Below, one piece after another: positions 36,175 through 47,905 of a stretch of 64,000 nucleotides of DNA (the stretch's first letter is position 1; each line of letters starts with the position of its first letter). Made by a program: the position numbers and the translations under genes. Source of the DNA: Xiphias gladius (lineage: Eukaryota; Chordata; Actinopteri; Istiophoriformes; Xiphiidae); contig NC_053412.1 in NCBI RefSeq assembly GCF_016859285.1, positions 7,034,426-7,098,425 of the forward strand, in the 5' to 3' direction. Below the pieces are notes generated by a model. It saw nothing but the letters and a program-made list of their open reading frames with translations. It did no database searches and had not been told where the DNA came from.

Positions 36175-39100
36175 TCACCACTGCATGGTCTTGGACCGGG
36201 TCAGTTTCCTGGTCAGAGCGTGGCGGACTGTCAGCATGTAGGAGCGACGGTCAGGCAGAGGGCGCTGCTGGTCCAGCACCAGCCTGTTAGACACAACACA
36301 CAAAATATCACCAACAGCTGCAAAAAAGAAAAAGGTGGACAACACATCACAAATACGAGGCCTGGCATCTCCTGTTTGACAGCATGTCTGTGGCACTGAA
36401 AATGTGCACTATTGCTTATTTACTTCATAGCATACTGTTTTTCCAGTTAATACACAAGAGATCAACATACTTTGACAGGTTTACTCACACGACATTTTAC
36501 AATACATGTCAGTTGAGCTTCATTTAAATTAAATTTCACAAAAAGAAAACAAATGTCTTTTGTTTTTTTGTTTGTTTTCAAAGCTCCTTCTGGAGCTGTC
36601 CCATCACCATCCGCGATTTACTTCAATGTTTTTTTCTGCTGTGAAAAAGCTCCTACATTTCCTTTGTGCTTTTCACATTGTCCATCAAGCACACACTCAA
36701 AAATCAAAAGTCTGCATGCAGATTGTTTCCAGTGTACATGCTCATATGTCACATCTTCAGCTACAACGTTCAAAACTTGCTAGGAATGAATGTAGTGTGG
36801 ACTTGGGATGCGGCGCATGTTGTATGCTTCAGTGTTACCATGCAGCCTATATCAAATTTGTTGTGTGTGGTCTGGGTATTTCAGAAATAATTTGCTCAAG
36901 AGCGATCTACCAGCATGTTGTCTACCACAAACTGTGTAAAGTTAGGTATAATACAGCTAAAACACACCTAATGAGTTGAAACACTGCTGCTTCCACGGGT
37001 GAAACGGCTTCGGCCACAGACAGCTCCCTGAAACCACACCTACACACACACGCACGCAAATTGAACACACGTTTGAATTTCGCTTAATTCGCAAAAACAA
37101 ATATAAGGCACCAGTATTTATCTACGGGTTGGTTTTTTTTTAACAAATGAAACTTTATGTACAGTAAACACAAGTTACTTCAGACTGAGCAGAATTAGAT
37201 GCACAGTGAGTCCATAACATTGGTATCTTCTTCTTCCCGTAATATTATTTTCATCAAAATAACAGCAATAATGTTCACATTATTTACTTTATATCTCAGT
37301 ACTGTGGAGATACGTGGTAGCAATATAGACCTCAACTTCAAATGTCATATTCAAAAATTAACAATAAAATAAACAGGAAGAAAATACTTATTATTAAAAT
37401 ACAATTTTAATCTAAAATATACAAGATAAATGAAAAAAGTTTTGTAGTAGTAAAAACTAATGAATAGAGTAGAACCATGCAAACCCACGTGTACACAAAC
37501 CTTAAATCCTTGGCCAGTCTCTGTCCTTCCTCTGTTGTCACCTCCCGCCCTATTTCCAAATCTGCCTTGTTGGCTACTAGCACTGTAGGAACAACTGACA
37601 CACACACACACATCCACACATACACACACACACGCACAAGCGCACACACACAGACTGAAGACGAAAACCAAAATAAAATGATGATATAATCTCTGTGTCC
37701 TGTTACAGAGAGGGCACAGGATGCTCTACCAAACATGGAATATATGTCCACTCCATCTGTGCATGTGTGTGTGTGTGTGTAAAAGTGACAATAGAGAGAT
37801 GTCAAACAGAGTATGAACAGGAACTCACTGCACTTTAAGAGCAAACATGGCAGTGGGCACACTGTTCCTCTGGAGATCATACGGCTGGTTCAGCAGCTCA
37901 GAAGCTACTATGTTAGTCAGTTGTCTAAGTTCTGTTTCATATGTCTCTAAGTCATTTTTACACGGATTATTATATGACAGTATAATAATATATAGAATAA
38001 TGTCGGTTTTAGAGACAAGCTTAAATAATCTAATGGATGTCCTCCTTAAACATGCAGCCTTTACCTTTATGTCATCAAATGAATGGCAATAAAGCCCCTA
38101 TGTGCAAGACTTGAAAAGTTCTGACTTTGCCGTCTCCCAATGGGATTAGTTTTTTAAAAAACAAAACAAAACAAAAACAAAAACTCAACATGTCCTGATA
38201 CACTATCTAACGTCACGGTCAGAGGAGTCTTTGCAACTTTCTTTGACTGTTCCCTCGGATAATGAGTAAGATAGTTCCCTACCCAGATTCTGTTTTGTTT
38301 GGTCAATGAGCTTCTTGAGTCGCGGGACCTCTAGGAAGCTGAGGCGTTGTGTGATGGAGTAGAGCAGCAGGAAACCGTCGGCCCAGCGGATAGACGACTG
38401 CAGAGAGGCCACAGAGCTCTCCTGGAGAAGAAAACGGCGCGTGAAGGAACCATGTGGGAAACACTGACTCGTATGAAAACAGCATCAAAACAGCAGAGGC
38501 CAAAACTTACCTTACAAGCTATGTCTAAAATCTCCAGCTCAACGCTCTCCTGGTCCACCACCCGACTACATCTGTAGGTCACCTCTGTGGCACAGTAACT
38601 CAGATACGTTTAATTATTTTATTCAATCCGTCAGAGGAAGCGCGGTGCAGCAATAAAAGCAATGCATCCAACTATTTTCTCCATGCCATTAATGTTTATT
38701 GCAGTAAACACTTACTGCAGTCTTACCCTTTTTACGGTCATATTCACCAATGAAGCGCTTGGTTATGAAACGAACACACAGTGCTGGAGACAGAAAACAG
38801 ACTTGGTGACTGGAGAGGGAACAGCCAAAAATGCAAGAGACACTCACTGACTAATATATCATTTATATACTGCACATTTACACACATGAAGTTTGATTTA
38901 CACACTTGCATCTGGTCGGTATGTTCAGGTGTTATGTGGCATTATATCACGTCGCCCTGAGAATGATCCTCGGTGTAATGTTACCTGGCTTGTTTAAACA
39001 AATGCATCTGGGCTTTCCCTGTGTTTGGGTGAACGGAGTCTGGATGGGTTCATGTTTGTTTGACTTCGGTGTCTGGCATTTGAGGGCCCACTGTATTTCC

Positions 39101-40242
39101 TTCATGCAGGACACATTAAAAGGTTATTTAGGCCTGTTCTGCCTCTGTCACATTGCCGTGCAGATATTGTTTTCTTTTTTTTTTTTGTTAACGTGAACAT
39201 CAGAAATGAAATTCCATTCAGCTCCATTGTGAACTGACCCATTAAAACCCCAACCCACGGTATGCCTAAAACTCTGCACGACTGCATATGCAACTATTCC
39301 TCTAACACGCCGATCAAACAAAATGCAACTTACTCTGGGTTTAGAATAATGCCATGAGCTTGCAAGCTTAACCAACTAGGACAAATGGATTTCCTCTAGA
39401 TTTTGGCGGTGAACATCCTGTATCTTTCACTTTGCTTATTGAGACTACAGTCTAGCATACATGTCTGATGTTTCTAGGAAATATCCTCCAAAATACACAC
39501 ATAAACATGTATAAAATAAGTCTGCGGTCTCATATATTCACAACATTTAAATGAAGGTTAGACGGGTTTTAATTTAGTAATCTATGTGATTTTTGAGATT
39601 TAGTCGTATTGTTGTGATTGTGTTGCTTCCTTCAGTTCGTTCAATCTTTCATTTTATGGTAGAGAAGTATCCAAATGTGTCACTCGCATCAGACTGCTCT
39701 TATTAAATCATGTAAAAGGGGCAAAACTATTTTTAAAAAAAATCATTACCCATGAATGAAAAGCATGAGAAGTCCTTTTCCTAGCCAAGCGATTTCTAAT
39801 ACTGATCCATTTTCCCACCGTGAGAGGAGACGTGACCGGAGACAGGCAGCGGTCTGACATGAAAACGTAGCAGTGGAGGTCACAGGAGTGGCTGGATACA
39901 TTTACGCTTCAATGCTCAGGAAGATGGGTCAACTTTAGACCTGTGCAAGGTTTCCATATTTAGCAAATCCCCTGAAACCGTGACCAAGATTTAACCCCCA
40001 ACTTAATCTCTTTTATTTCCGTAAACCGGGTTTTTTCACTTAATGACCACGTGACGGTATGTCCACTCTATCCTACTGTTACATTATCCAAAACATGCGC
40101 TCACATTCCCACCCCGTCCCCCTGCCTTCTTGTCTGCCTGTATTTTGCTGCCTGTCTCTCTGTGCATCTCTCGTCCTATCTGTAGTTTACCTGTTTTTCC
40201 AGTGTTCTGAGCTCCCAGAATGAGGAGCTTAACTGGAACCAT
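36175..40242 (-). CDS. RERG/RASL11-type Ras-like small GTPase, possibly hydrolysis-deficient
   Basis: Seven coding exons: 40242-40191, 38783-38727, 38584-38511, 38421-38283, 37594-37501, 37039-36968, 36283-36175. All phases close, giving 198 residues, close to the 199 of RERG. The fold is clearly Ras: P-loop GAQNTGKT at residues 10-17, switch I EYDRKKEVTY, G3 DIACK at 57-61, IRWADGFLLLYSIT, NKAD at 116-119, and ELSVAEA for G5. Numbering matches H-Ras exactly as far as NKAD. There is no C-terminal CAAX box; it ends KTMQW, as in the non-lipidated RERG/RASL group, whose members act in the cytosol or nucleus. Several catalytic positions are changed (see findings). For exon 6 I chose the TAG acceptor 12 bases upstream of a second possible one because it restores CGFRELS before G5, which matches relatives. 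Which paralogue it is (RERG, RERGL or RASL11-like) I cannot decide; the RRS...basic tail favours RERG. The ATG at 40242 is the first in frame. Confidence 0.85.
37595..37654 (-). repeat. TG-rich tract forming the exon 5 acceptor of the Ras-like gene
   Basis: On the gene strand a roughly 55-base TG/CG/TA-alternating tract runs straight into the TCAG acceptor at 37595, in place of a conventional pyrimidine tract. Confidence 0.8.
38784..40190 (-). other. Intron 1 of the Ras-like gene
   Basis: A 1.4 kb intron between the P-loop exon and the switch I exon. No repeat family or additional coding sequence was recognised. Confidence 0.6.
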
Positions 40243-40596
40243 CTTCCTGCTGGGCCCACTGTTAGTCCACTGTCTATCTTGCTGTTTGTCCCTGCATGAA
40301 AACCCTACAGAGAAGAGCAGAGGAGGCAGAGTCAACTTTAAATCACAATATATTTACATGGAAAAAATATAAGGAGCTATTGAACTACAACTGAACACGA
40401 CCTCACTATTACCACTAGACTATAGATTGCAATAACACTGACCTTTAAGTAGAAATAAATTCCAGATGTGGGGTGGAGTAAAATAATGAACTCACTGTGT
40501 TGTCTCTGAAAGTGAGCAGACAGGGAGTGAAAGGACTGTCTTCTCTCCTTTTCTGCGTGTTTAAGTGTGTCTCTCTGCTTGTGTTTGGTTTTAAGT

Positions 40597-40638
<42 letters not shown>

Positions 40639-41472
40639 GGAACAGCATATGACAAGAGCCATTTGTTTGGAGGAGCCGTGTCCAACTCCAGGCACCAGTA
40701 TCCCATTCTGGATCCATTCAAGACACATATAAACACTCTTTTTAGGGAATTACAATCACTTCAAAGACTTACCTCAATCCTGAAATGACGATAAACTCAC
40801 TGTGACACCCAACGTCGCCGCAAAATCTGAAAACTTACTCCCACCTCACGATAATGCTTGTGAGACTCAACAGTTCCGTTTCAAAACGTCAAGTGAACTG
40901 AATGAGGGGGTGGTGTTGTGCACGCAAAAACAAAATCAGGGAGTGTGTCTGGACCTCAAGGCTTTTAACCGAAGCTGCAGCTGGAGTCATTTAAGCCTAT
41001 TTGTGAAGAGTGATGGGCATTTGCCCTGTCAGTCGAGTAATTGGTGAAGCTTTTGGAAATGTACTGTAAAAGCCTCTTTTCTTTCAAGTAATAGCTCTAC
41101 AACAAACGGTCTGAGGCAATCAGGCCATCAGTCTTTAGTCATCCTCTTCACTCATGCAGTGGCCTTGACATTATCTCTTTAACTCTGGGAAGCCTGCCTT
41201 CCTTCAAACCGCCTCCATGTCAGCAGGCCTGTGCACAAAGCCAGATTTGACCACATTTGGCAAACACTTGTCTGCGTCTACTTTATGTTTGAGGTGTAAC
41301 AGTTAAAGTTAGATTTAGTTGGTGCTTTCTAAAATGTGCACCTTTCTTTCGAGGTCGGCTTAGATCACTCTGTTCAGAGTGTAAGCCTTTACCTTGAGGA
41401 CAAACAGTGAAAGAAGAATGCAACACAATGACAGAAAACTGAACTGAACTGGAGTAAAGACATTAGTAAGAT
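40243..41472. other. Intergenic region between the Ras-like gene and ndufs1
   Basis: Contains the presumed promoter of the Ras-like gene and a 40-base (TC)n run at 40598-40637, which is (GA)n on that gene's strand, about 360 bases upstream of its start codon. Nothing else was recognised. Confidence 0.55.
40598..40637. repeat. (TC)n microsatellite
   Basis: About 19 TC units upstream of the Ras-like gene. Confidence 0.98.
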
Positions 41473-41478
41473 TTTATT
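41473..41478 (-). terminator. ndufs1: Poly(A) signal for ndufs1
   Basis: AATAAA on the minus strand, 180 bases past the ndufs1 stop codon at 41657. Confidence 0.65.
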
Positions 41479-41656
41479 CATATTTTATATGTTTAATTCA
41501 ACAAAACTCATTCTCAGGAGCGAAAATGATTTAACTGTATACAACAAGCATCAAGGACAACTTTAAATTACGGAGCAACGCTGAGTTTCTCCAGAGAAGT
41601 GTGTGTTCGTTCAGCAGATGAGAGTTTATCGGTTGTATGTGGATGTTCTTGACTGC

Positions 41657-44600
41657 TCAGCAAACCGACGGCTCGTCGACGGCAGCGGCCCCTTCTGTGG
41701 CGGCTTTGACGCATTTGGCCATCGTCTGCGAAGCCCTGCTGATTGAGTCTGAACACGGAAAGGGAGGGGGTTTAAGAAGTTTACTTTACATTTCTGTGTT
41801 TTTTTTACTTTTACCTATGTATCCACTATTTAAAAAAAAAAAAAAAACACTTACCTGTCATGTAGAAGTCCTTTACTGTAAGTTGAGGTGGTACCAGAGG
41901 AGCTGCTGTGAGGTCCTGGATCACTGCCTGAGAGAGTGAGGAAACAGTTGAATCAAGAGATTTGTCTGAAACATCATATCAGTCTCTCATGCTACTGCCA
42001 ATATCACCCTCTAATATCCTTCTAGCTATTTGATCTGTTGATTGTTTTTAGTTGAATTTTCCAAAACTTATACATTAATATATTTTAATGCAAAATTACC
42101 TATAGTTTGACAGAAGATTTGACACTACACTGCATACCTCTAGCTGCAAAAACAAATACTTTAAAGAAAGACGAATAATAAAGAATCAACTCCAAATTCT
42201 GAGCAGAAAAACGAACTGTGTGTGTGTGTGTGTACCTTGGCAAGTTCATTTGCTTGTTTGAAGTAGTTTGCCTCCTCTACGTCATCATAACGGACCAGAT
42301 TTGGAGCAACCTCAGCTAGTCTGGATCGGACCTCATCCATGGATTCGTAGGGCAGTGTCACACCAGCCAGCTGCAAACACACAGACACATTTCTTTGGTC
42401 AAAGTAAGTGTTGATTAGCAGTATGAACATTTGTATATGTGAGTAACTTCCTGCTTACCTCAGATACAGCTCTGATGATCTTCCAGTCCTCTCTGGCCAG
42501 TCCAGGGGCAGTGACGGCCAACCGGGTGTGTTGGCTCCTGCCTTCGGTGTTGACATAAGTGGCATTTTTCTCTGTGTACGCTGCGCCAGGTAAGATGATG
42601 TCTGCCATTGGTGCTCCTACGTCACCGTGGTGACCTGAAGGAGTTGAAAATGTCAATTAATATATTCTCAGAAATGAGTAATTTTGCATTTTTACTTTAA
42701 TTTTTGACTTTCACTCTCATGTAATCTATCTACTGAATGCTTTGTGGCTTGTGTGTGTGTGTGTGTGTGTGTTTGTGTGTGTTTGTGTGTGTTTGTGTGT
42801 CTGTGTGTGTGTCTGTGTGTGTGTCTGTGTGTGTGTCTGTGTGTGTGTCTGTGTGTGTCTGTGTCTCTGTGTCTCTGTGTACCCTGATAGATGATGAGGC
42901 TCTCTTTAGGCAGGTCGGATCTGGTGATGCAGCCAGCGTCAGCCCCCAGCAGGAACAGGACTTTGGGTGGATTCTTCCTGATGGCGTCCACACCGGCCTT
43001 GTAGCCCAGGTCCAACGCAGCCACCTGACTGGCCACTCTGGTAACGGTAACACAAACACAAACACAAACACACAAAGTATGAGCAGGAGGCATCTACTGT
43101 ATTTTAAGCTGATCGTTTATTAAATCTCACTAACTTCAGGAGCAAAAAAGGAGCAAAAAAGCGTTAGGAGCAAAAAAGCTGATCACAGGCAACTCTGATC
43201 TATGGAAAACATTAATCAGTTTGTCTTGTCAGCTTCAAAACATTGGCAAGGTGTACCTGTGCAGGACATTGAGGACTTTCCATCCCTCCTCCACTCCACT
43301 GCTGGTTCTAGCGTTCTGAGCGATGGTGGAGACGGCGCTCAAAATGGCGGCTCCGTCTTCTCTCTGCAGAGCGCTGCTGCCCACGACCACTACTGGACGC
43401 TTAGCAGCTGAAAGGACCTGAGACAGGGAGAGGAAAGGAGACATTCAAAACAAAGGTCCCCAGAAATTCAGCTGAAAAACTGTCAAAAAAGAAAGTCACA
43501 TCGGTTCATTAGTCTGCGCAAAATTCCCTGGAAACTGATCAGATCACATGTATGTGTCCATTACCTGGCAGAAGGGGTGTGTGCCGTTAGCCAGCTCCTT
43601 CAGCACTGAGGTGTCCTCTCCCAGGTGGTCGTACGTGTAGCTCAGGTCAACGTTGTGGCCCACCATGGCAACACGCAGCTCATTATGGAGCCAGCTGACA
43701 GAGGAGGAAGGCGGGGCAGAATGGCGGAGGGAGGCAGATTACATTTAAAATCAGGGGACTAAGTGAACGACATGACAGCACTTGCGTAATCTCATTTTAG
43801 GCTTGGAGACTAAAATTTAATTGACAAAGGGAGAGCGTCTAACCGAAGTTGCTGTCAAACTGCATCATGGGAAATGTTGGATCTGGTGTTTTTTCTGGCT
43901 TTTATAATACACTAGGGCTTAAGAGTCTAGATATCTTGGCCTCGGCTGCTTCGATAGATTCAACAAACAATATGGTATCTGTCATTTGCAAGTCCCCCAA
44001 CTTTATGGAAGTACACTACAAAAATCACTGGAGTTCTCTTGATATGTTGCAGTATTACGCTGGAACAATTACATCTCTTTCATTCAGGAAAGCCCTAACA
44101 ATAAGTTATCATAGTTGAGAGATGGCAGAGGCAAAGCTGACTTTCTCAGAGTACAATTTTGTTTTTATCCAGTAACAGCAACAACCAATCACAGAAGTAA
44201 TTACTGGATGAGCACTGTAATAAGATATTTAAAAGGGAAAAAGTAGCTTAGTTACAATGAACTGTTTGTGATTAGCAAGCTTGGTCACAAAACCACATTT
44301 TGCTTTTTCGAAAACACTGGAAAAAAAACTGTTTCCAGGAAGAGAAATAAAGTGGTGACTGCAAAGTGTGATGTGTGCGTTTACCTCTTGCGGATTCGGG
44401 CGTTGAACAGCGGGGCTTCATAACGTGGGTTGGTTCCTACGAGCAGCAGCAGGTCGCAGTCCTCAATGCCGGCGATGCGGGAGTTCAACAGGTAGTTGGA
44501 GCGCAGATCAGTGCTGCAGAGAGAGCGAGAAAAGAAAAAACCGTCAGCTGATAAAGCTGGCGACAAATTGCACACTGTGGGAACCCTGTACATCACACAC

Positions 44601-47064
44601 TTCGCTTTTGACTCTTGCATTGTTTAAGCTCACAACCTTCACGACCACGTAAGCAGACCTACCCTGCCCCCGCCGTAGGGAAGACCTCCTCAGTGCAGAG
44701 GTTTTCTGAGTTGAGTCTGTTGAGGAGGTCTTTGAGGGAGACCAGAGCCTCGGCGTCGGCCATCCCTCCCGCTATGGCCGCGACCTCACTGCCCTGCACG
44801 CTCTGCAGCTACACACACACACACACACACACACACAACACAGACATGTATTCATGCATACAGGCTCAAGAATGATAATACCACTAAAATGCCCCAGGAG
44901 ATGCCTCAGCTGTCAAAAATGACCTATAGTACCAGACAGAAGCACATTTGGCTACATGGAAAAAAAAAGCATAAATATCACTTAACAGCATACTATAACT
45001 ATAGAAAGAGGAATAAACAGACAGATTGCGCAAAGAAGCAAACACACACTTACTGCTCCAGCAACACGTGTGAGAGCATCCTCCCAGGTGGTGGGGGTCA
45101 GCTGACCTGAATCATCCTTCACCATTGGCAGGGTCAACCTCTGTCTCTTAAGACCATCATACGCAAACCTGAGAACACACATTTTAGGATTTTCACTCTT
45201 TAGTCAGTCTACACAGCCATATATGTAACTTTTTAAGTGGATTAATTAAATGTGACGCTTTTGACTAAATCAAGTATTTATTTTACATACTACTTATCTA
45301 ATAAGACAGATTTCACTTCCTTATTTCGATCTGAAACATGTTACTAGCTTTGTATTTTCCGGCTCGGGTCTGTGTCTATGTCCCACCTGGTCTTGTCAGA
45401 GATCCATTCTTCGTTAACGTCTTCATTCAGTCTGGGCATCACCCTCATCACCTCACCTCCTCTTGTGCTCACCAAGATGTTGCTGCACACAGCATCCAAC
45501 ACGTCGATCGACTCGGTTTTCCTGCAAAGACAGCAGAAGATGAAACTAAAAAGAAAACAGTATGGAAGAATGAGACGTAAAATGACCACGCCAACTAAAT
45601 ATAACGCTTTAAACTGCTAAAACAAATCCTTTCAGGAACTTAAAAAAAAAAAAAAAAAATTTAAAAAACCTCACATCTTTAAAAATAAGCAACGGTAACT
45701 GTCTGATCTGGATAGCACTTACTCCACCAGCTTAACTGAGTATCAAACCCTTTCCTACCTGGTCTCCCATGGACGTGCAGTAAAAGCGTAGGGTTTGGAG
45801 GTGAGCGCTCCAACAGGACAGACATCGATAACGTTGCCCGACAGTTCCGACATAAACATCTTCTCTACGTATGTCCCGATCTGCAGGTTGTTTCCTCTTC
45901 CCGTCGTTCCCAAGTCTTCAACACCAGCGATCTCACTGGCAAAACTTCAAACAACAAAACACACAGGCATGAATGTGAGGTTGCAAGATCTCGTATATTT
46001 TACCACTTGAAATGACAATAGCAAACAATCCGATTATCACACTATTCCTGATAGATGTAAGTATGGATGTATAGGTTGCACTTACCGGACGCAGCGTGTG
46101 CACTGGATGCAGCGGGTCATGATGGTTTTGATGAGCGGCCCGATGTTTTTGTCCTCCACTGCTCTCTTACCTTCTGAGAAACGACTGCGGTCTGAACCGA
46201 ACTGCATGGATTGATCCTGGGAACACAGCATGCAGAGTATTAACAAGGTAAAAAAAAAAAAAAAAAATTTTGAAAACTGTCCACAGTGAGTTGGGCTTTC
46301 TGCTGACTTTTTCAAACGTAATTATTCAACGCTTTAGGCACCACAAACTCAATTCCATTCAATTCAATTCAATTTTTTTTACAGTCACAGCTAATATCAA
46401 AGCAGCAGGCATGTCTATCTGCATGGTTAGATACCACTAAAGATAAATGGGAAATTATGTTTTTTGTCAGTGAACTGGCCCTTGAACTTCCATAACCTCG
46501 TCCTTTAGTTACCTGCAGGTCACACTCTCCTCCCTGATCACAGATGGGGCAGTCCAGTGGGTGGTTGGCCAGCAGGAACTCCATCACGCCCTCTCTGACG
46601 ACACAAACACACACGTTCATCAAGCTCATTTACAATAGTTTATTAACTTAGGTGACAAGCTTTGCAAAAGACTGTATCATATTCGAGTTTGTACCTGGCT
46701 TTGCGTGTTTTCTCTGAGTTGGTGAGGATGTTCCAGCCCTTCATGACGGGCATGGCACAGGCAGCTACCGGCTGAGGGCACACGACAACACACACACATC
46801 AACTGGACATTAATACTGCAAACATTTAAAGCATTTTCTGGCCCAAGGAATCTTCTCTATCAATTTGATGCCAGCCTAGTGGCTCCAAACATTATCCGCA
46901 TAAAGACAAATGGATGCACTCTGTTACCTTTGGAGCCTTCTCAATCTCCACCAGACACATACGGCAGTTTCCTGCCACTGAGAGGCGCTCATGGTAACAG
47001 AACCTGGGGATCTGGATTCCTGCCTTCTCACAGGCCTGATAGAGAGAGGAAAGAGACATCAGCC

Positions 47065-47102
<38 letters not shown>

Positions 47103-47905
47103 GTCAGTGAAGCTACGCTAATCCGTTGTCTTATTGGCAGTACTCAAGTACTTGGATCACCAACTGATGATACTTCAATAAATGAGGTTCTACCTTGTTA
47201 CCCAGACTCCTGAAATATGTTCAAGCATTACAGTTAACCCTGACCATGTAAAAAAACATCTGTGTTAGTTTGCAGTAAAATTATCTAATACGTCTTACCT
47301 GCAGGACAGTAGTTCCAGCCTCCACCTCCAATGGTTTCCCATCCACAAACACTTCCACCATGTTGCTGGCAGCGCGCACTGGAGTACGCACTGCAATTGC
47401 ACACAATAGAACACATTTAATGAAATTACCTAAAATTCTACCCATTAAATAAATTTAATACATACTCTGTTTCCACAAAAGTGAGACAAAAGTGTAACAG
47501 AGATACATCTTGAAATGAAGTAGAACTGCATCTAATACTAATATATAATAATATCCCTGGGTTAAATTTTCACTAACAAACACTGTTCTATACTAGAACT
47601 GGAGATTTTAAATACATACTTTGTATTTAACGTATTGCAAATGCAGAAAGGTTAGCAATGGTATTCTCTGAGTTAAATTTTGAGTTTCAAAATGCACACT
47701 GGGACTCAGCCCAATTACAGTACAGAGAAGAAATTGCTGTTGCTTACTGAAACATACACGTACACAAACACAAAAACAATCACACACACGTGTGTACAGA
47801 CAACCATTAACACACACACACTTAGATCTTACTAGTGTTGGAGGGAGCCATGCTGCCCTTGGCAGCTCCGACTAGAGCTCGGCCGACGGTCGGCAGTCGC
47901 AACAT
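41657..47905 (-). CDS. ndufs1: NADH:ubiquinone oxidoreductase 75 kDa subunit (complex I)
   Basis: The largest iron-sulphur subunit of mitochondrial complex I; it passes electrons from the flavin arm along several Fe-S clusters in the matrix. Eighteen coding exons: 47905-47833, 47390-47299, 47035-46928, 46771-46695, 46594-46513, 46216-46086, 45944-45759, 45521-45387, 45168-45054, 44808-44663, 44513-44385, 43694-43565, 43417-43257, 43037-42883, 42634-42459, 42370-42236, 41927-41855, 41748-41657. All junction phases close, giving 731 residues against 727 in human. Visible: an Arg-rich mitochondrial presequence ([13 protein letters not shown]), the [2Fe-2S] ligands in [17 protein letters not shown] plus a later Cys, the His-Cys3 motif [14 protein letters not shown], the CIQCTRC plus distal [10 protein letters not shown] [4Fe-4S] motif, and the molybdopterin-oxidoreductase-like domain ([43 protein letters not shown]). 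No key residue is missing. The CDS is intact and very probably functional. Confidence 0.97.
42749..42882. repeat. TG-rich simple repeat abutting ndufs1 exon 14 donor
   Basis: About 130 bases of (TG)n broken by TTTG and TCTG units. On the gene strand it is CA/GACA-rich and includes the donor GTACACAG of coding exon 14 (43037-42883). Confidence 0.9.
43138..43182. repeat. Short tandem repeat of GGAGCAAAAAAG
   Basis: Three imperfect copies of an AGGAGCAAAAAAG unit in an ndufs1 intron. Confidence 0.8.
44810..44838 (-). repeat. (TG)n run forming the acceptor of ndufs1 coding exon 10
   Basis: On the gene strand about 14 TG units run directly into the TAG acceptor, with exon sequence CTGCAGAG starting at 44808. 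Confidence 0.9.
47064..47102. repeat. (AAC)n microsatellite
   Basis: About 13 AAC units in an ndufs1 intron. Confidence 0.98.

Noticed and set aside
37027-37039. Downstream TTTCAG acceptor for exon 6 of the Ras-like gene as the main site
   Set aside because: It is usable in frame, but drops four residues that relatives keep before G5; the upstream TAG acceptor gives the family-like sequence.
42692-43123. Long ORFs of repeating Thr-His-Arg or Val-Cys-Val residues on both strands
   Set aside because: They come from translation of the CA/TG repeat; only the part overlapping ndufs1 coding exon 14 is real coding sequence.
47064-47102. CRISPR-like or protein-coding meaning for the AAC run
   Set aside because: It is a simple trinucleotide microsatellite in an ndufs1 intron.
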